DNA from: JBPRGG01 sp051418075 | Lineage (GTDB): Bacteria > Bacteroidota > Bacteroidia > Cytophagales > Cyclobacteriaceae | Assembly: GCA_051418075.1 (NCBI GenBank) | Contig: JBPRGG010000037.1 | Coordinates: 16,411 to 80,410, forward strand | Reading direction: 5' to 3' | DNA: 64,000 nucleotides | Shown: one piece after another, positions 44,390 through 53,678 of the stretch | Layout of the letters: each line of letters opens with the position of its first letter | Position numbering within the stretch: the first letter of the stretch is position 1 | Notes under the pieces: model-generated | The model's input: the letters and a program-made list of their open reading frames with translations, nothing else | What the model was told of the DNA's origin: nothing | Database searches by the model: none | Position numbers and translations under genes: made by a program

Positions 44390-45217
44390 ATGCAACTGAA
44401 TCAATCACAACTTGCTGCCTATCAAAAAGATGGATTTGTTCTGGTAAAAGGGCTTTACGACCAGGAAGAAATCGGACTTTTGAAAAAAACTGCTGTAGAA
44501 GACCGTGAGTTGGATAAACATTCCTTTGGCCGGGCCGACGGGGAAGGTGGCACTGTGCGACTTTCTCTTTGGAATCATCCGGGGGAGAATATCTATGGGA
44601 TGTTTGCCAGAAGTACCAGAATGGTGGACATATGTGAATCCATCCTGGAAGGGGAAGTTTATCATTACCATTCAAAGATGATCCTGAAAGATCCCAAAAT
44701 CGGGGGAGCCTGGGCCTGGCATCAGGATTATGGCTACTGGTATCAAAACGGCGTGCTTTTTCCCCTGCTGGTTAGTGCCTTCATATCCGTGGATAAAGCC
44801 ACCCGCGAAAACGGATGCCTTCAGGTGATCAAAGGATCTCATCAGCTTGGCCGTATCAATCATGTACTTACTGGCGATCAGGCTGGCGCAGATCAGGAGC
44901 GGGTAAATGAAGTTTTGAAAAGGATGGAACTGGTGCATGTAGAAATGGATCCCGGTGACACCCTGTTCTTTCATTGTAATTTGCTGCATCGTTCAGATCA
45001 GAATAAATCAGAAAACCCCCGCTGGTCTTTGATCTGTTGTTTTAATGCCGCCCGCAACGATCCTTTTAAAGATTCACATCATCCACGTTATACGCCCTTA
45101 CATAAAGTAGACGATGATGCCATTAAGAAAGTAGGAATGAAACGTTTTGAATCAACAGATGGGCAAAGTTGGCTCAATCCGGTGACGGATAACAGTGCAG
45201 CTGATCTGAATGATTAA
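44390..45217 (+). CDS. Phytanoyl-CoA dioxygenase-family (Fe/2-oxoglutarate) enzyme
   Basis: A 275-residue non-haem iron oxygenase. The iron triad is in A-W-H-Q-D-Y-G (HxD near 118-120) and the distal His in N-L-L-H-R-S-D; an Arg near N-P-R-W-S-L would hold 2-oxoglutarate. ATG 44390 is chosen because it opens the conserved Q-L-N-Q-S-Q-L-A-A-Y-Q-K-D-G-F. Bacterial members hydroxylate varied small molecules, so no substrate is assigned. A palindromic promoter site lies upstream and a terminator follows. Confidence 0.85.
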   Translation: MQLNQSQLAAYQKDGFVLVKGLYDQEEIGLLKKTAVEDRELDKHSFGRADGEGGTVRLSLWNHPGENIYGMFARSTRMVDICESILEGEVYHYHSKMILKDPKIGGAWAWHQDYGYWYQNGVLFPLLVSAFISVDKATRENGCLQVIKGSHQLGRINHVLTGDQAGADQERVNEVLKRMELVHVEMDPGDTLFFHCNLLHRSDQNKSENPRWSLICCFNAARNDPFKDSHHPRYTPLHKVDDDAIKKVGMKRFESTDGQSWLNPVTDNSAADLND

Positions 45218-45227
45218 AAATAAACTT

Positions 45228-45265
45228 AAGCAGGTAAGATAGACAAATCTTACCTGCCTTCTTTT
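45228..45265. terminator. Bidirectional terminator between convergent genes
   Basis: GCAGGTAAGAT (45230-45240), 6-nt loop, ATCTTACCTGC (45247-45257): an 11-bp perfect stem followed by a T-rich tail on the plus strand, and an A/T-rich tail on the other side. Confidence 0.85.
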
Positions 45266-45268
45266 TAG

Positions 45269-45880
45269 TTAAATAATTATCTCATGATGATTAACCGGAA
45301 AATACTTGAGATTTAAAACCGAAACATAAGGCAATTCCCCCTGAATATAAGCGACTACCTGATCCCTGATGTCTGTTTCGAGAAAATCCATTAAAGGTTG
45401 AGGTACCTTTAACAGTTCAGGCAGTACACCCTGCAGCTTTTGATCCCAATCAAGGTAATATCGTTCCAGATCGTTAGGTTGGAGCACCTTTCGACAATTT
45501 GAACAATTACAATACAATGGCATTGGCTGAGTCATATTGAATAATCCATAATCATCAGTAATTTCCTGCCCGGGAAATATATCTCTGAGAGCAATTTCAA
45601 AACCATAACCTGTACTGAGCGTATTGCAATCACAATTGTGATTTACATATTTGGCATGATCCCAACTGATAATATAATTCCCCTGCTGATCAATATATGA
45701 AAACATATCAATAAAATTTTTGTAATCAGGCTTATACAAGGCATATGCAGCCGGTTTGATTACGATTTCCAGTTCATCTTTCACATATGTAATGGTGCCT
45801 TTGGGAATATATTGAGTGGCAAAAATCCCTGACCCTATCTGATCATTGATTTTTTTAAGTTCGGTGTGTGCATGAATCAT
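45269..45880 (-). CDS. SET-domain protein (putative lysine methyltransferase)
   Basis: A 203-residue protein with SET marks: G-S-G-I-F-A-T-Q-Y-I-P-K-G-T near 16, the Y-V-N-H-N-C-D motif near 78 (NHxC) and R-D-I-F-P-G-Q-E-I-T-D-D-Y-G near 98. A C-N-C-S-N-C-R-K cluster near 124 resembles a post-SET zinc site. SET enzymes methylate protein lysines with S-adenosylmethionine. Bacterial copies are scattered and their targets mostly unknown. The remaining 60 residues are unassigned. It is monocistronic, convergent with the PhyH-like gene. Confidence 0.82.
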   Translation of the reverse strand: MIHAHTELKKINDQIGSGIFATQYIPKGTITYVKDELEIVIKPAAYALYKPDYKNFIDMFSYIDQQGNYIISWDHAKYVNHNCDCNTLSTGYGFEIALRDIFPGQEITDDYGLFNMTQPMPLYCNCSNCRKVLQPNDLERYYLDWDQKLQGVLPELLKVPQPLMDFLETDIRDQVVAYIQGELPYVSVLNLKYFPVNHHEIII

Positions 45881-46168
45881 TTCATTCTTGATAAATTATT
45901 CTTCTATTAGCGCATTTATTGAAAATTTTAGTGTGAAATTTATAGATCTATGTTTGCAAGATGTACATTTTGAATCATATTTCAAATAGGAGATTATGTA
46001 TTATTTAAAGAATTATTTTAATCTTCAAATGTGGGGTTGATTGTTGCTAGGATGATGATCATCGAAAGGATATAATATAAGAGATCAAAAGCGTCATGAT
46101 AATATAAAGTGTCTTTCTTTTTTCAAAATCAATAATTTTATACTTTTATCTTTTTAAAAATCTAATCA

Positions 46169-47473
46169 ATGAAAAACCTTCAAAAACTTTTAATTTTTCT
46201 GGTAATGGGATTTTGTGCATTTGCCTGTCAGAATGAATCTGAGCCTGATGCCCCTCAAATCCTTTTGCAAAACAACAGCGATCTGGAGTATACAGATGCT
46301 CCGGTGACCATTTCATTCCAGGAAATTCAAGATTTTTTTCCTGACATTTCCAGCCAGCAATTTCCACTACTGATGGATAGTACCGGGCAAATTATACCTA
46401 GCCAAACTGACGACCTTGATTTCAATGGCATCTGGGATGAATATGCCTTTGTCTATTCAGTTCCGGCCAATGCTCAGGTGACATTAAACCTGAAACTGGT
46501 ACCAGTTGATTCTGTACCGGTATTTCCCCCACGAACCAATGTGAATTTTGGGGTGAGAAAGTCGGAATCAGAGACTGTGAAACCGGTTACATCTTTTAAT
46601 CTGGCTGCCAATCAGATTAAACGAGGAGGATATAATCCCTACCAGATGGATGGGGTGGCCTGGGAAAATGACAAAATTGGATTTCGACATTATTTTGATG
46701 GACGTAATACCCGGGATCTGTTTGGTAAGCTTACTGAAACCATGGTCCTTGATACAGTGGGGATCTCCGATACCGGTGAGGCTATTGATGATTATCATGT
46801 TATGGAACCCTGGGGCCGGGATGTGTTGAGTGTGGGTACTTCTTTAGGCGCCGGCGGCCTGGGTGTCAAGATCAATGGTCAAACCTATCGATTGGGTATT
46901 GGCTTAACTGATTCAGTAAATAATATTAAAGAGTCCCGTTACCGGCTGATAAACGAAGGCCCGGTTAGGTCCCTTTTTCAATTGGTTTTTGAAGACTGGC
47001 AGGTTGGTCAGCAAATCCTGGATGTGGCAGAAGTAGTCTCCATCTGGGCCGGACAAAACTATTACCAAAACCAGATTACCCTGACTGAGGCACCGGGCAA
47101 ACAAACACTGGTAGTTGGCCTGGTAAACAGTAACAATGATAGGCCCCTGATGGTATTGGAAGAAAATCCAGGTTTGATAGCTCTGGCCACCCATGATAAG
47201 CAAACTTATGAAAAGGAGTTTTATCTGGGTTTGGCCCTGATCTTACCCAAAGATCATTACCAGGGCTATGATACAGCTCCGGATCAGGGAGAAGGGATCA
47301 CTACCAGTTATAATGCCCTGATAGCACTTGATAATCAAAATAGTTTCACTTTTTATACACTGGCTGGATGGGGTATGAGTGATGAACGTTTTAAAGACAG
47401 AAATTATTTTGAAAGTTATGTCAGGGAAAGCATTCAAAAGCTAAATCAACCCTTACAGGTAACTTTACAATAG
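46169..47473 (+). CDS. DUF4861 lipoprotein
   Basis: A 434-residue lipoprotein (lipobox F-A-C, Cys20). The central N-P-Y-Q-M-D-G-V-A-W-E-N-D-K-I-G-F-R-H-Y and F-D-G-R-N-T-R-D-L-F-G match DUF4861. The family occurs in Bacteroidota polysaccharide loci, from memory often with pectin or uronate-rich glycans, but no reaction is assigned. Three bases separate it from the DUF6250 gene, so the two act together. A sugar-acid acting or carbohydrate-binding role is inferred. Confidence 0.75.
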   Translation: MKNLQKLLIFLVMGFCAFACQNESEPDAPQILLQNNSDLEYTDAPVTISFQEIQDFFPDISSQQFPLLMDSTGQIIPSQTDDLDFNGIWDEYAFVYSVPANAQVTLNLKLVPVDSVPVFPPRTNVNFGVRKSESETVKPVTSFNLAANQIKRGGYNPYQMDGVAWENDKIGFRHYFDGRNTRDLFGKLTETMVLDTVGISDTGEAIDDYHVMEPWGRDVLSVGTSLGAGGLGVKINGQTYRLGIGLTDSVNNIKESRYRLINEGPVRSLFQLVFEDWQVGQQILDVAEVVSIWAGQNYYQNQITLTEAPGKQTLVVGLVNSNNDRPLMVLEENPGLIALATHDKQTYEKEFYLGLALILPKDHYQGYDTAPDQGEGITTSYNALIALDNQNSFTFYTLAGWGMSDERFKDRNYFESYVRESIQKLNQPLQVTLQ

Positions 47474-47476
47474 CTT

Positions 47477-48157
47477 ATGAACCTGGTTTTGCCAATTTTC
47501 TGGTGGATGCTTTTAGGATTAAATCCCGGGGTTGAACCTAAAGAAAAGCAATTGATCTTTTCTGATGATTTTTCTGATTCAAGCAGGTTTGAACAGGATT
47601 ATTGGGTAGAAAGCTCAGGACAGGCATTTATCCGGAACAGTAAACTTCATTTTCATACTGATGGCTCATACGGCACCATATGGCTAAATCAGCAATTCGA
47701 GGGGGATCTCATGATTGAATATGAGGCCCACGTGGTTCATTCATCCGATACTGCAAACAATATGAACCTTTTCTTTCATTATCAGGATCCGGACGGAGCA
47801 TTACCTGCTTCCGCTTCTACCCGATCAGAAGGAAAGTATCGATTATACCATCAGTTGCAGGGCTATATTTTTACTTTTGTAGCTAATGGCAACCCGGATT
47901 TGGCCAGATTCAGGCTCAGGGATAATCCCGGCTTCCATTTGCTGGATGAAAACAATACTTATCACTGCCGGATCGGCCGGACCTATCATTTCCGTATTGA
48001 GAAAAATGGCAGCCAAATCAAGATATCAGTAGATGGCATCCCCTTTCTAAATTACTATGATGATTCCTTTAATCCGGTTCATGAGAAAGGGTTTATTGGA
48101 TTCAGAACCTGGCATACTGACTTGTGGTGGGATAATCTTAAAATATACCAGCTTTAA
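47477..48157 (+). CDS. DUF6250 secreted protein
   Basis: A 226-residue exported protein with a hydrophobic start (residues 1-16) and a concanavalin/jelly-roll-like beta-sandwich. Marks of DUF6250 are D-D-F-S-D, N-M-N-L-F-F-H-Y near 95 and G-F-I-G-F-R-T-W-H-T-D-L-W-W-D-N near the C-terminus. It is translated right behind the DUF4861 gene. No catalytic residues can be named. Together they probably process or bind an extracellular glycan. Confidence 0.78.
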   Translation: MNLVLPIFWWMLLGLNPGVEPKEKQLIFSDDFSDSSRFEQDYWVESSGQAFIRNSKLHFHTDGSYGTIWLNQQFEGDLMIEYEAHVVHSSDTANNMNLFFHYQDPDGALPASASTRSEGKYRLYHQLQGYIFTFVANGNPDLARFRLRDNPGFHLLDENNTYHCRIGRTYHFRIEKNGSQIKISVDGIPFLNYYDDSFNPVHEKGFIGFRTWHTDLWWDNLKIYQL

Positions 48158-48276
48158 AACCTTGAGTGGGGCTTCAACATTACCTTGTTTTTCCTTTCCT
48201 GCATATTCTCATGCATAGGAAGGCAAAAAAACAAGAATACAGGACCTGATACGTTTTTAATAAAACTGCAGCGCTC

Positions 48277-49353
48277 ATGATTTTTAGTAAACTAGGTTTA
48301 AGCCTGCTGGGCACATTTATAGGTTTCTCTTTAATAGCCCAGGTTTCTAACGATGATATCGAAAATCGTAAATTCCTGGAACTGAACCAGGAGGTCTCAT
48401 CCAGAACTGATGACTGCTCGGTACAATGGCAATGTGTGGATGAAACCCTGACCGGAAAGTGCATAGAATACCACAATGACCAGTGGTTTAGCTTTAATTC
48501 AGGCAAATACAGGAAACTCTATATCAATATCATGAATCAGGAATGTCGTGATCTGCGCGGAGTTCAATTGGTTGTTATCAAGGGGAAGCCCTGTGAAATT
48601 TCAAGTTATCAGGTCCTGACTTGTGTTTCCCTGGCCAATCAAAATGATATTTATGTAGAACTTGATAGCCTCGACTCAGCCCAGAATTACCTGGTCAATA
48701 TTGATGGCTACCTGCACGATCACTGTGCCTTTCAATTAGAAGTCAGTGCCACAGCTAAAGGACTGCCGGTGGACAGAAGTTTAAGTTTACCAGCAAAATT
48801 AAGCCAGACAGATAAAAAAATCAGAATTGATTGGGTCCTGCCTGACTCCCTGGATTTTCTGATTCAGGAATTTCAACTATTCCGGAGAACCAAAAATGCG
48901 CCTAAAAATGAATTGGTCGGTCTGGTTCCAGTGACATCCAATGCTTTCGGCACCTTCAAACGGGATTATTATTATGAAGATAGTATTAAAGCCGAAAATA
49001 CCTACATATACCAGCTGGCGGCCAAAAACAACCAGGATAAACTGGAATTAATTGACACGTATAAATTTCATGTAAATCAGGATCAGGAATGGAGTAAATT
49101 TAAAACCGAGATCATCATACCTATAGGTCAACAAATGAAAAAAAAATCCCGGGTCAGCATCATCATATCTGATTATTATTCCGGAAAGATCATTACCACC
49201 AAACATTTTTTGCAGAAGAGAAATGACCCCTCTATTATTACCTTTCCTACCATAAATTTAGCCCGAAAAGGGATCAGAAAACTGGAGGTAGAAGTAATTA
49301 AGAAAAAGGGTAGGCCAAAAAGGAAGCAATTTGTTTACAATTTGGAAAAATAA
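48277..49353 (+). CDS. Large exported protein, unknown function
   Basis: A 358-residue protein with a signal peptide ending L-I-A-Q (residue 22). The N-terminal part (about 25-165) has several Cys residues, which could form disulfides in the periplasm. A middle region (about 170-275) looks like a fibronectin-type III beta-sandwich (I-D-W-V-L-P...Y-I-Y-Q-L-A-A-K-N). The end is basic (K-K-K-G-R-P-K-R-K). I do not recognise the family. It lies 119 bp after the DUF6250 gene and may be unrelated to it. Confidence 0.6.
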   Translation: MIFSKLGLSLLGTFIGFSLIAQVSNDDIENRKFLELNQEVSSRTDDCSVQWQCVDETLTGKCIEYHNDQWFSFNSGKYRKLYINIMNQECRDLRGVQLVVIKGKPCEISSYQVLTCVSLANQNDIYVELDSLDSAQNYLVNIDGYLHDHCAFQLEVSATAKGLPVDRSLSLPAKLSQTDKKIRIDWVLPDSLDFLIQEFQLFRRTKNAPKNELVGLVPVTSNAFGTFKRDYYYEDSIKAENTYIYQLAAKNNQDKLELIDTYKFHVNQDQEWSKFKTEIIIPIGQQMKKKSRVSIIISDYYSGKIITTKHFLQKRNDPSIITFPTINLARKGIRKLEVEVIKKKGRPKRKQFVYNLEK

Positions 49354-49581
49354 AATATATTCCAGCCATGGGATTTTTTCAAAAGCTGGAGTATATGTTT
49401 TATCAGGCGGCAGAATGGTACCTATAGCTGGGTGTATATATATTTAAAATATTGGCAAAGCTCATATTTAAGATTCAGCCAGCAAAAATAAACTTATACT
49501 ATTCCAAAAATTAATTATTATATATTTAATTAATCCCTTACCATTTAATAAAATGATCTTTATATCTGGCTATTATTACTT

Positions 49582-50661
49582 TTATTCCGAATCTGCCAGA
49601 TTAAGATATACCTCTTTCAGCACCTCAATCTTGTCCGGGTCATCTGCCACAGCCCTGGTGGTAAACATCATCACACCGGAGGCCTTCCCGGCCAGTCCAC
49701 CTGATAATACCTGCCGGAATTCTGCAGCATTAATGGCTCGGGGATCATTATAAGCCTGCACAATAGGCCATAACAATGGAAACTGCGGAGGGTCAACTGA
49801 CAGTCGCTGACTATGCCACTGTATATTTTCTGCCACCCAGCCGGGACCTCTTCCCATTCTGCCGTGGTAAACCATCGGAGAAAAAACGTCAACGATTTTC
49901 CTTAATAAGTCATAATCTAATCCTAAGATGCGTCGTCTGGCGCCTTCAAATTCCTGATCGGTCCATGGGCAATGATACAGGCCCAGCAGGGCATCAGGTT
50001 TTAATTGTTTCAAAATTTTTTTCATTTCTGCAGCCCAATCATAGATCACCTGGCAACGCCAGTCTCTCCATGATTGCTCATGATGTTGCAAAATCCATTG
50101 GGCTTTATCTGTGGTAGACCCTGCAGGAATTTCAAGTTGGGCATAGATTGAGAATGCCTCCAGGCAGGGGTCATTGAAGCAGGTTTCTGGCAATATGGGC
50201 TCAGGTTCTTCAAATTGAGCATGCCAATGCACATAATCCAGCCAGATGCCATCCAGATCAAACTTAGTTAAAAGATCCCGCAATTGTTTCTGCCTGAACT
50301 GCCTGAAACCAGGTTCTATAGGACATACGCCCATAAACCAGCCAGCTGGTTCCACCTGCCGGCCATATTGATTTACGGCCCAGGCTTCAGGATGCCTGTC
50401 TACATAATTTTTCCCATTTAAGGTGGCGAATTCGGCAAATATTTGTAAACCCTCCTTACCCGCCTGATCCATAAGATCCTGATCAATGGATCCACTGTGG
50501 ACGAAAATGGCATTTACCCCCAGATCATTCAACTGAAAGCCTTTTTGCCAAATTGGTTTTGGATGACCATAAACACCTCTGATTGGACCTTTAAGGGTTT
50601 GGCTAAAACTATTACCGGAAAAACCTAAAACAAGTATGGAAAAACAAATAAAGTATTTCAT
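49582..50661 (-). CDS. Secreted glycosidase-like TIM-barrel protein
   Basis: A 359-residue exported protein with a signal ending S-F-S-Q (residue 21). The body looks like a beta/alpha barrel of the family-10-like putative glycosidases (GHL type): G-V-N-A-I-F-V-H near 48, F-A-E-F near 76, D-L-D-G-I-W-L-D-Y-V-H-W near 136 and the strand D-V-F-S-P-M-V-Y-H. The Asp in W-L-D-Y is the likely catalytic residue. Substrate unknown. It is monocistronic and close to the DUF4861/DUF6250 pair, which suggests a glycan-related neighbourhood. Confidence 0.7.
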   Translation of the reverse strand: MKYFICFSILVLGFSGNSFSQTLKGPIRGVYGHPKPIWQKGFQLNDLGVNAIFVHSGSIDQDLMDQAGKEGLQIFAEFATLNGKNYVDRHPEAWAVNQYGRQVEPAGWFMGVCPIEPGFRQFRQKQLRDLLTKFDLDGIWLDYVHWHAQFEEPEPILPETCFNDPCLEAFSIYAQLEIPAGSTTDKAQWILQHHEQSWRDWRCQVIYDWAAEMKKILKQLKPDALLGLYHCPWTDQEFEGARRRILGLDYDLLRKIVDVFSPMVYHGRMGRGPGWVAENIQWHSQRLSVDPPQFPLLWPIVQAYNDPRAINAAEFRQVLSGGLAGKASGVMMFTTRAVADDPDKIEVLKEVYLNLADSE

Positions 50662-50812
50662 TCTACTGCCGGATTGAGGTGATTAAATCACAACTATATT
50701 TTAAAATGTTATTACTTTTTTTAAATGCTACCAGCTCACCCAGGATGGGTTATATCCAATAGGATTAATTTGTTTAAATTTAACCTAATTTTTGGCAACC
50801 TATAATTAAATC

Positions 50813-51952
50813 ATGATGAAAAAAAACCTGCTGTTATGTTTGTTAGCCAGTTTATTTCAGGTTAGCCTGGCTCAAAATATTTCTTTACCGCCTTCCGGAG
50901 GCAATCAGAAAGCCCGGGTAATCCAATGGATGGGTCCAGTAGAAGTGAGTTTCACCTACAACAGTCCGGATATTACCGGACCAGGGGGTGAAGACCGAAG
51001 CGGTAAGATCTGGGGAGAACTTGTGCCCTGGGGAATGCAGAACCTTGGTTTTGGTACGGCTGAAGCATCTCCCTGGCGTGCCGGAGCCAATGAAAATACC
51101 GTTTTTTCAACCTCGCACGATATTCAGGTGGAGGGTAAATCATTACCGGCAGGGAAATATGGGTTTTTCGTAATCCCTCAGCCAGAAGGGCCCTGGACTT
51201 TGATCTTCTCAAGTAATTATCAATCCTGGGGCAGCTATTTCTATGATCCGGCTGAAGATGTTTTAAGGGTGCAGGTAAAACCGGATTCAGCTGAATTTAC
51301 AGAATGGCTGACCTATGGTTTTTCCCATAGAAAACTGAATAGCTGCACGGCCTTTCTGCAATGGGAAAAGCTACAGCTACCGTTTGAGTTATCGGTGCCC
51401 GCCATTAACCAGATTTATCTGAGTAAGATCAGGAATGAGTTGCGTAATTCCAACGGGTTTACCTGGCTAAGCTGGAATGCAGCTGCCAGTTATTGCCTGC
51501 AGCAGGATATCAACCTGGAGGAAGCTTTATCCTGGGCTGAACAGGCCATCACTGCCCCTTTCATAGGACAGGAAAACTTTTCTACCCTGCAAACCAAGTC
51601 ACAGCTTTTAGACCGTTTGGGTCGGCAGCAAGAAGCTGAATCTATTATGGACAAGGCCCTTTATCATCCAACTGCTACGGTTGGTCAGATCCATAGTTAT
51701 GCCAGGAGTTTGATTGCTCAAAAGCAGCCGGATAGAGCCCTGGAGGTGTTTAAAATGAACTATAAAACACATCCTGAGGATCCATTCACTACCGCAGCTG
51801 GCCTGGCCCGGGGCTATGAAGCAACAGGAGATTTGAAAAAGGCCATAAAATACTGGGAGCAAGCTTTGGAGGTCATTCCACCGCACCAAAAGCCTTATAT
51901 TTCCCAGTACGAAGCAGAAATTCAGCGTATCAGGGAAAAAATGAAAAGTTAG
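50813..51952 (+). CDS. DUF2911 protein with TPR tail
   Basis: A 379-residue exported protein. The signal ends S-L-A-Q (residue 21); the DUF2911 domain (about 25-190) includes G-P-V-E-V-S-F-T-Y-N-S-P near 42, G-K-I-W-G-E-L-V-P-W near 63 and L-P-A-G-K-Y-G-F-F near 110. The second half (about 230-375) holds TPR-like helices (E-A-E-S-I-M-D-K-A-L). DUF2911 is common in Bacteroidota and has no known reaction. The gene is flanked by a glycosidase-like gene (minus) and unassigned DNA. Confidence 0.8.
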   Translation: MMKKNLLLCLLASLFQVSLAQNISLPPSGGNQKARVIQWMGPVEVSFTYNSPDITGPGGEDRSGKIWGELVPWGMQNLGFGTAEASPWRAGANENTVFSTSHDIQVEGKSLPAGKYGFFVIPQPEGPWTLIFSSNYQSWGSYFYDPAEDVLRVQVKPDSAEFTEWLTYGFSHRKLNSCTAFLQWEKLQLPFELSVPAINQIYLSKIRNELRNSNGFTWLSWNAAASYCLQQDINLEEALSWAEQAITAPFIGQENFSTLQTKSQLLDRLGRQQEAESIMDKALYHPTATVGQIHSYARSLIAQKQPDRALEVFKMNYKTHPEDPFTTAAGLARGYEATGDLKKAIKYWEQALEVIPPHQKPYISQYEAEIQRIREKMKS

Positions 51953-52013
51953 TAAATTTTAAGTGTCTTAAACCATTATTTCTTAACTAAAAAAAGGACT
52001 AAAAGATCACTTA

Positions 52014-52277
52014 CTATAGCAAAAATTTCAGATCATTAGATCTTAGGTAATTGTTCAGAGAGTTTTTGTTAGAAAATACTCCTAACAACTCTACTTCGTG
52101 AATTGAACAGGAGTTTTTTTTACATATGATCTCCAGTAATTCGTCTTCCTCAGGGCAGTTTGTCTGGCTTATACACTCAATTACATCAGGTTGCTCAAAG
52201 TACATCCCGATATCAGGCTTGTAAGTATAGGCCACATAAAAAATATTTTCATTGGATGAAGCAGCTTGTTCCATTTT
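52014..52277 (-). CDS. Small acidic protein, unknown function
   Basis: An 87-residue protein if the ATG at 52277 is used; a GTG at 52328 would give 104 residues, with a less convincing start. It is acidic in the middle (E-D-E-L-L-E) and ends in a Lys/Asn-rich helix. I do not recognise it. It lies convergent with the DUF2911 gene and upstream of the AraC gene. It may be a small regulatory or orphan gene. Confidence 0.5.
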   Translation of the reverse strand, partial: KMEQAASSNENIFYVAYTYKPDIGMYFEQPDVIECISQTNCPEEDELLEIICKKNSCSIHEVELLGVFSNKNSLNNYLRSNDLKFLL

Positions 52278-52540
52278 TAAGTATGCATTTAAAAATAATT
52301 TAAAATACGATATATAATCATATACCACGCTCCTCTTTTTAAAGTTATAGATAATAAGGAAAAATCAGGTTTTGAATTAATATAATTCTGTTAACGCGAT
52401 TTTTTGTGCCAATTATGATAGAAAGTAAATAGCAACCATTATAATTTAGCATCTTCCAGGTTAAACTTAATTTTAGTAAGTCAGTTTCCTGATTGTAGTA
52501 TTGCAATTATCGTTTTCTTTCCTATTCTTGATCATAAGAC

Positions 52541-53572
52541 ATGTCAGAAATCTCATTTAGTTCATATTCTTTTCATCATCTGTTGGATCAGTTGCAAAAA
52601 AAACTGCAAAAACAATCAAATATTGATGGAGGTGAACATACTTTTGTCCTCCCGGAGTCCTGGGGAAAGGGTCAGATTAGCCTTACTCATTTTGGTAATA
52701 ATGGATTGAGTCTGTGGAAAATGGAGATGAAGTCCGAAAACGAGTTACGTCTTAAATTTAAACCGAATGGATATCAGCCGCTCCGGTTTATCTTTTGTCA
52801 TGAAGGAGATTTAGATATTAACATTCAGCCAGAAACGCTTAATTTTGATTTATCTCCCATGATGAATCTATGGTTGGTGACTAATGGTAAAAACCAGGAA
52901 ATAGTTCATTTGAAGCCTGAACAGTCATTAAAAGTGGTTATTGTGGACCTTGATCGACAAGTCTTTTTTAATCAAAACCTTTCTGATGAATTTTCAGAAT
53001 TTTCCAAAACCCTATCCAGTGATGTTTTTAAAAATAATTTTTTTCACTTAAGCCACTATAATCTGGCCATTGCTGAAATCATTGAACAAGTACATAACCT
53101 GGATTATAAGGGGATTGTTCGGCATATATATATGCATTCTAAAATTCTGGAAATTGTGGCCCTGGTAATGAGAGATTATGAAGAAGAAAAGCAGTATGGT
53201 GATAAAAGGGTGAAAATGAAGCAGGAAGACCTGGATATTATAGTCAGGGCCAGGCGAGTTTTACAATCTAATTTAAAAAATCCACCAACCATCAGGGAGT
53301 TGGCCCGTGAAGTTGGCATTAACGAAAACAAGCTAAAATCAGGATATAAGCAGGTTTACAATACCACCATCAATGAAAGTCTTACCCGGGCAAGGCTGGA
53401 ACAATCAAAAATGCTGCTGGCCCAACAAAAACATTCCATCAGGGAGATTTCTCTTGAAATAGGTTATAAAAGTCCCAGTCATTTTAGCCGGCAGTTTAAA
53501 AAAAGATTTGGTGTACTGCCCAAAGACTTTTTAAAAACAATTAAATCTGCCATACCGGATTTGATGCAATAA
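52541..53572 (+). CDS. AraC-family transcriptional regulator
   Basis: A 343-residue regulator. The C-terminal 100 residues hold the double HTH: I-R-E-L-A-R-E-V-G-I-N-E-N-K-L in the first helix pair and S-I-R-E-I-S-L-E-I-G-Y-K-S-P-S-H-F-S-R-Q-F-K in the second. The first 220 residues form the ligand-sensing or dimerisation part, unlike the cupin forms I know. Targets are not evident; a terminator follows 60 bp later. It is likely to act on the barrel genes downstream or on distant loci. Confidence 0.9.
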   Translation: MSEISFSSYSFHHLLDQLQKKLQKQSNIDGGEHTFVLPESWGKGQISLTHFGNNGLSLWKMEMKSENELRLKFKPNGYQPLRFIFCHEGDLDINIQPETLNFDLSPMMNLWLVTNGKNQEIVHLKPEQSLKVVIVDLDRQVFFNQNLSDEFSEFSKTLSSDVFKNNFFHLSHYNLAIAEIIEQVHNLDYKGIVRHIYMHSKILEIVALVMRDYEEEKQYGDKRVKMKQEDLDIIVRARRVLQSNLKNPPTIRELAREVGINENKLKSGYKQVYNTTINESLTRARLEQSKMLLAQQKHSIREISLEIGYKSPSHFSRQFKKRFGVLPKDFLKTIKSAIPDLMQ

Positions 53573-53630
53573 TAATCACTGCCTGAAAGCACAAAGTATA
53601 AAGTCTGTTTTAGAACTGATGTCCTGACAT

Positions 53631-53663
53631 AAAAAAAGGCTGCACCTCGGGTACAGCCTTTTT
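53631..53663. terminator. Bidirectional terminator between AraC and barrel genes
   Basis: AAAAAGGCTG (53633-53642) pairs with CAGCCTTTTT (53654-53663) around an 11-nt loop. The A-run and T-run make it usable from both strands by convergent genes. Confidence 0.88.
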
Positions 53664-53678
53664 GCAGCTATTAAACTA

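Noticed and set aside
49368..49427. A 19-codon frame (M-G-F-F-Q-K-L-E-Y-M-F-Y) after the exported protein
   Set aside because: Too short to judge; no other signal supports it.
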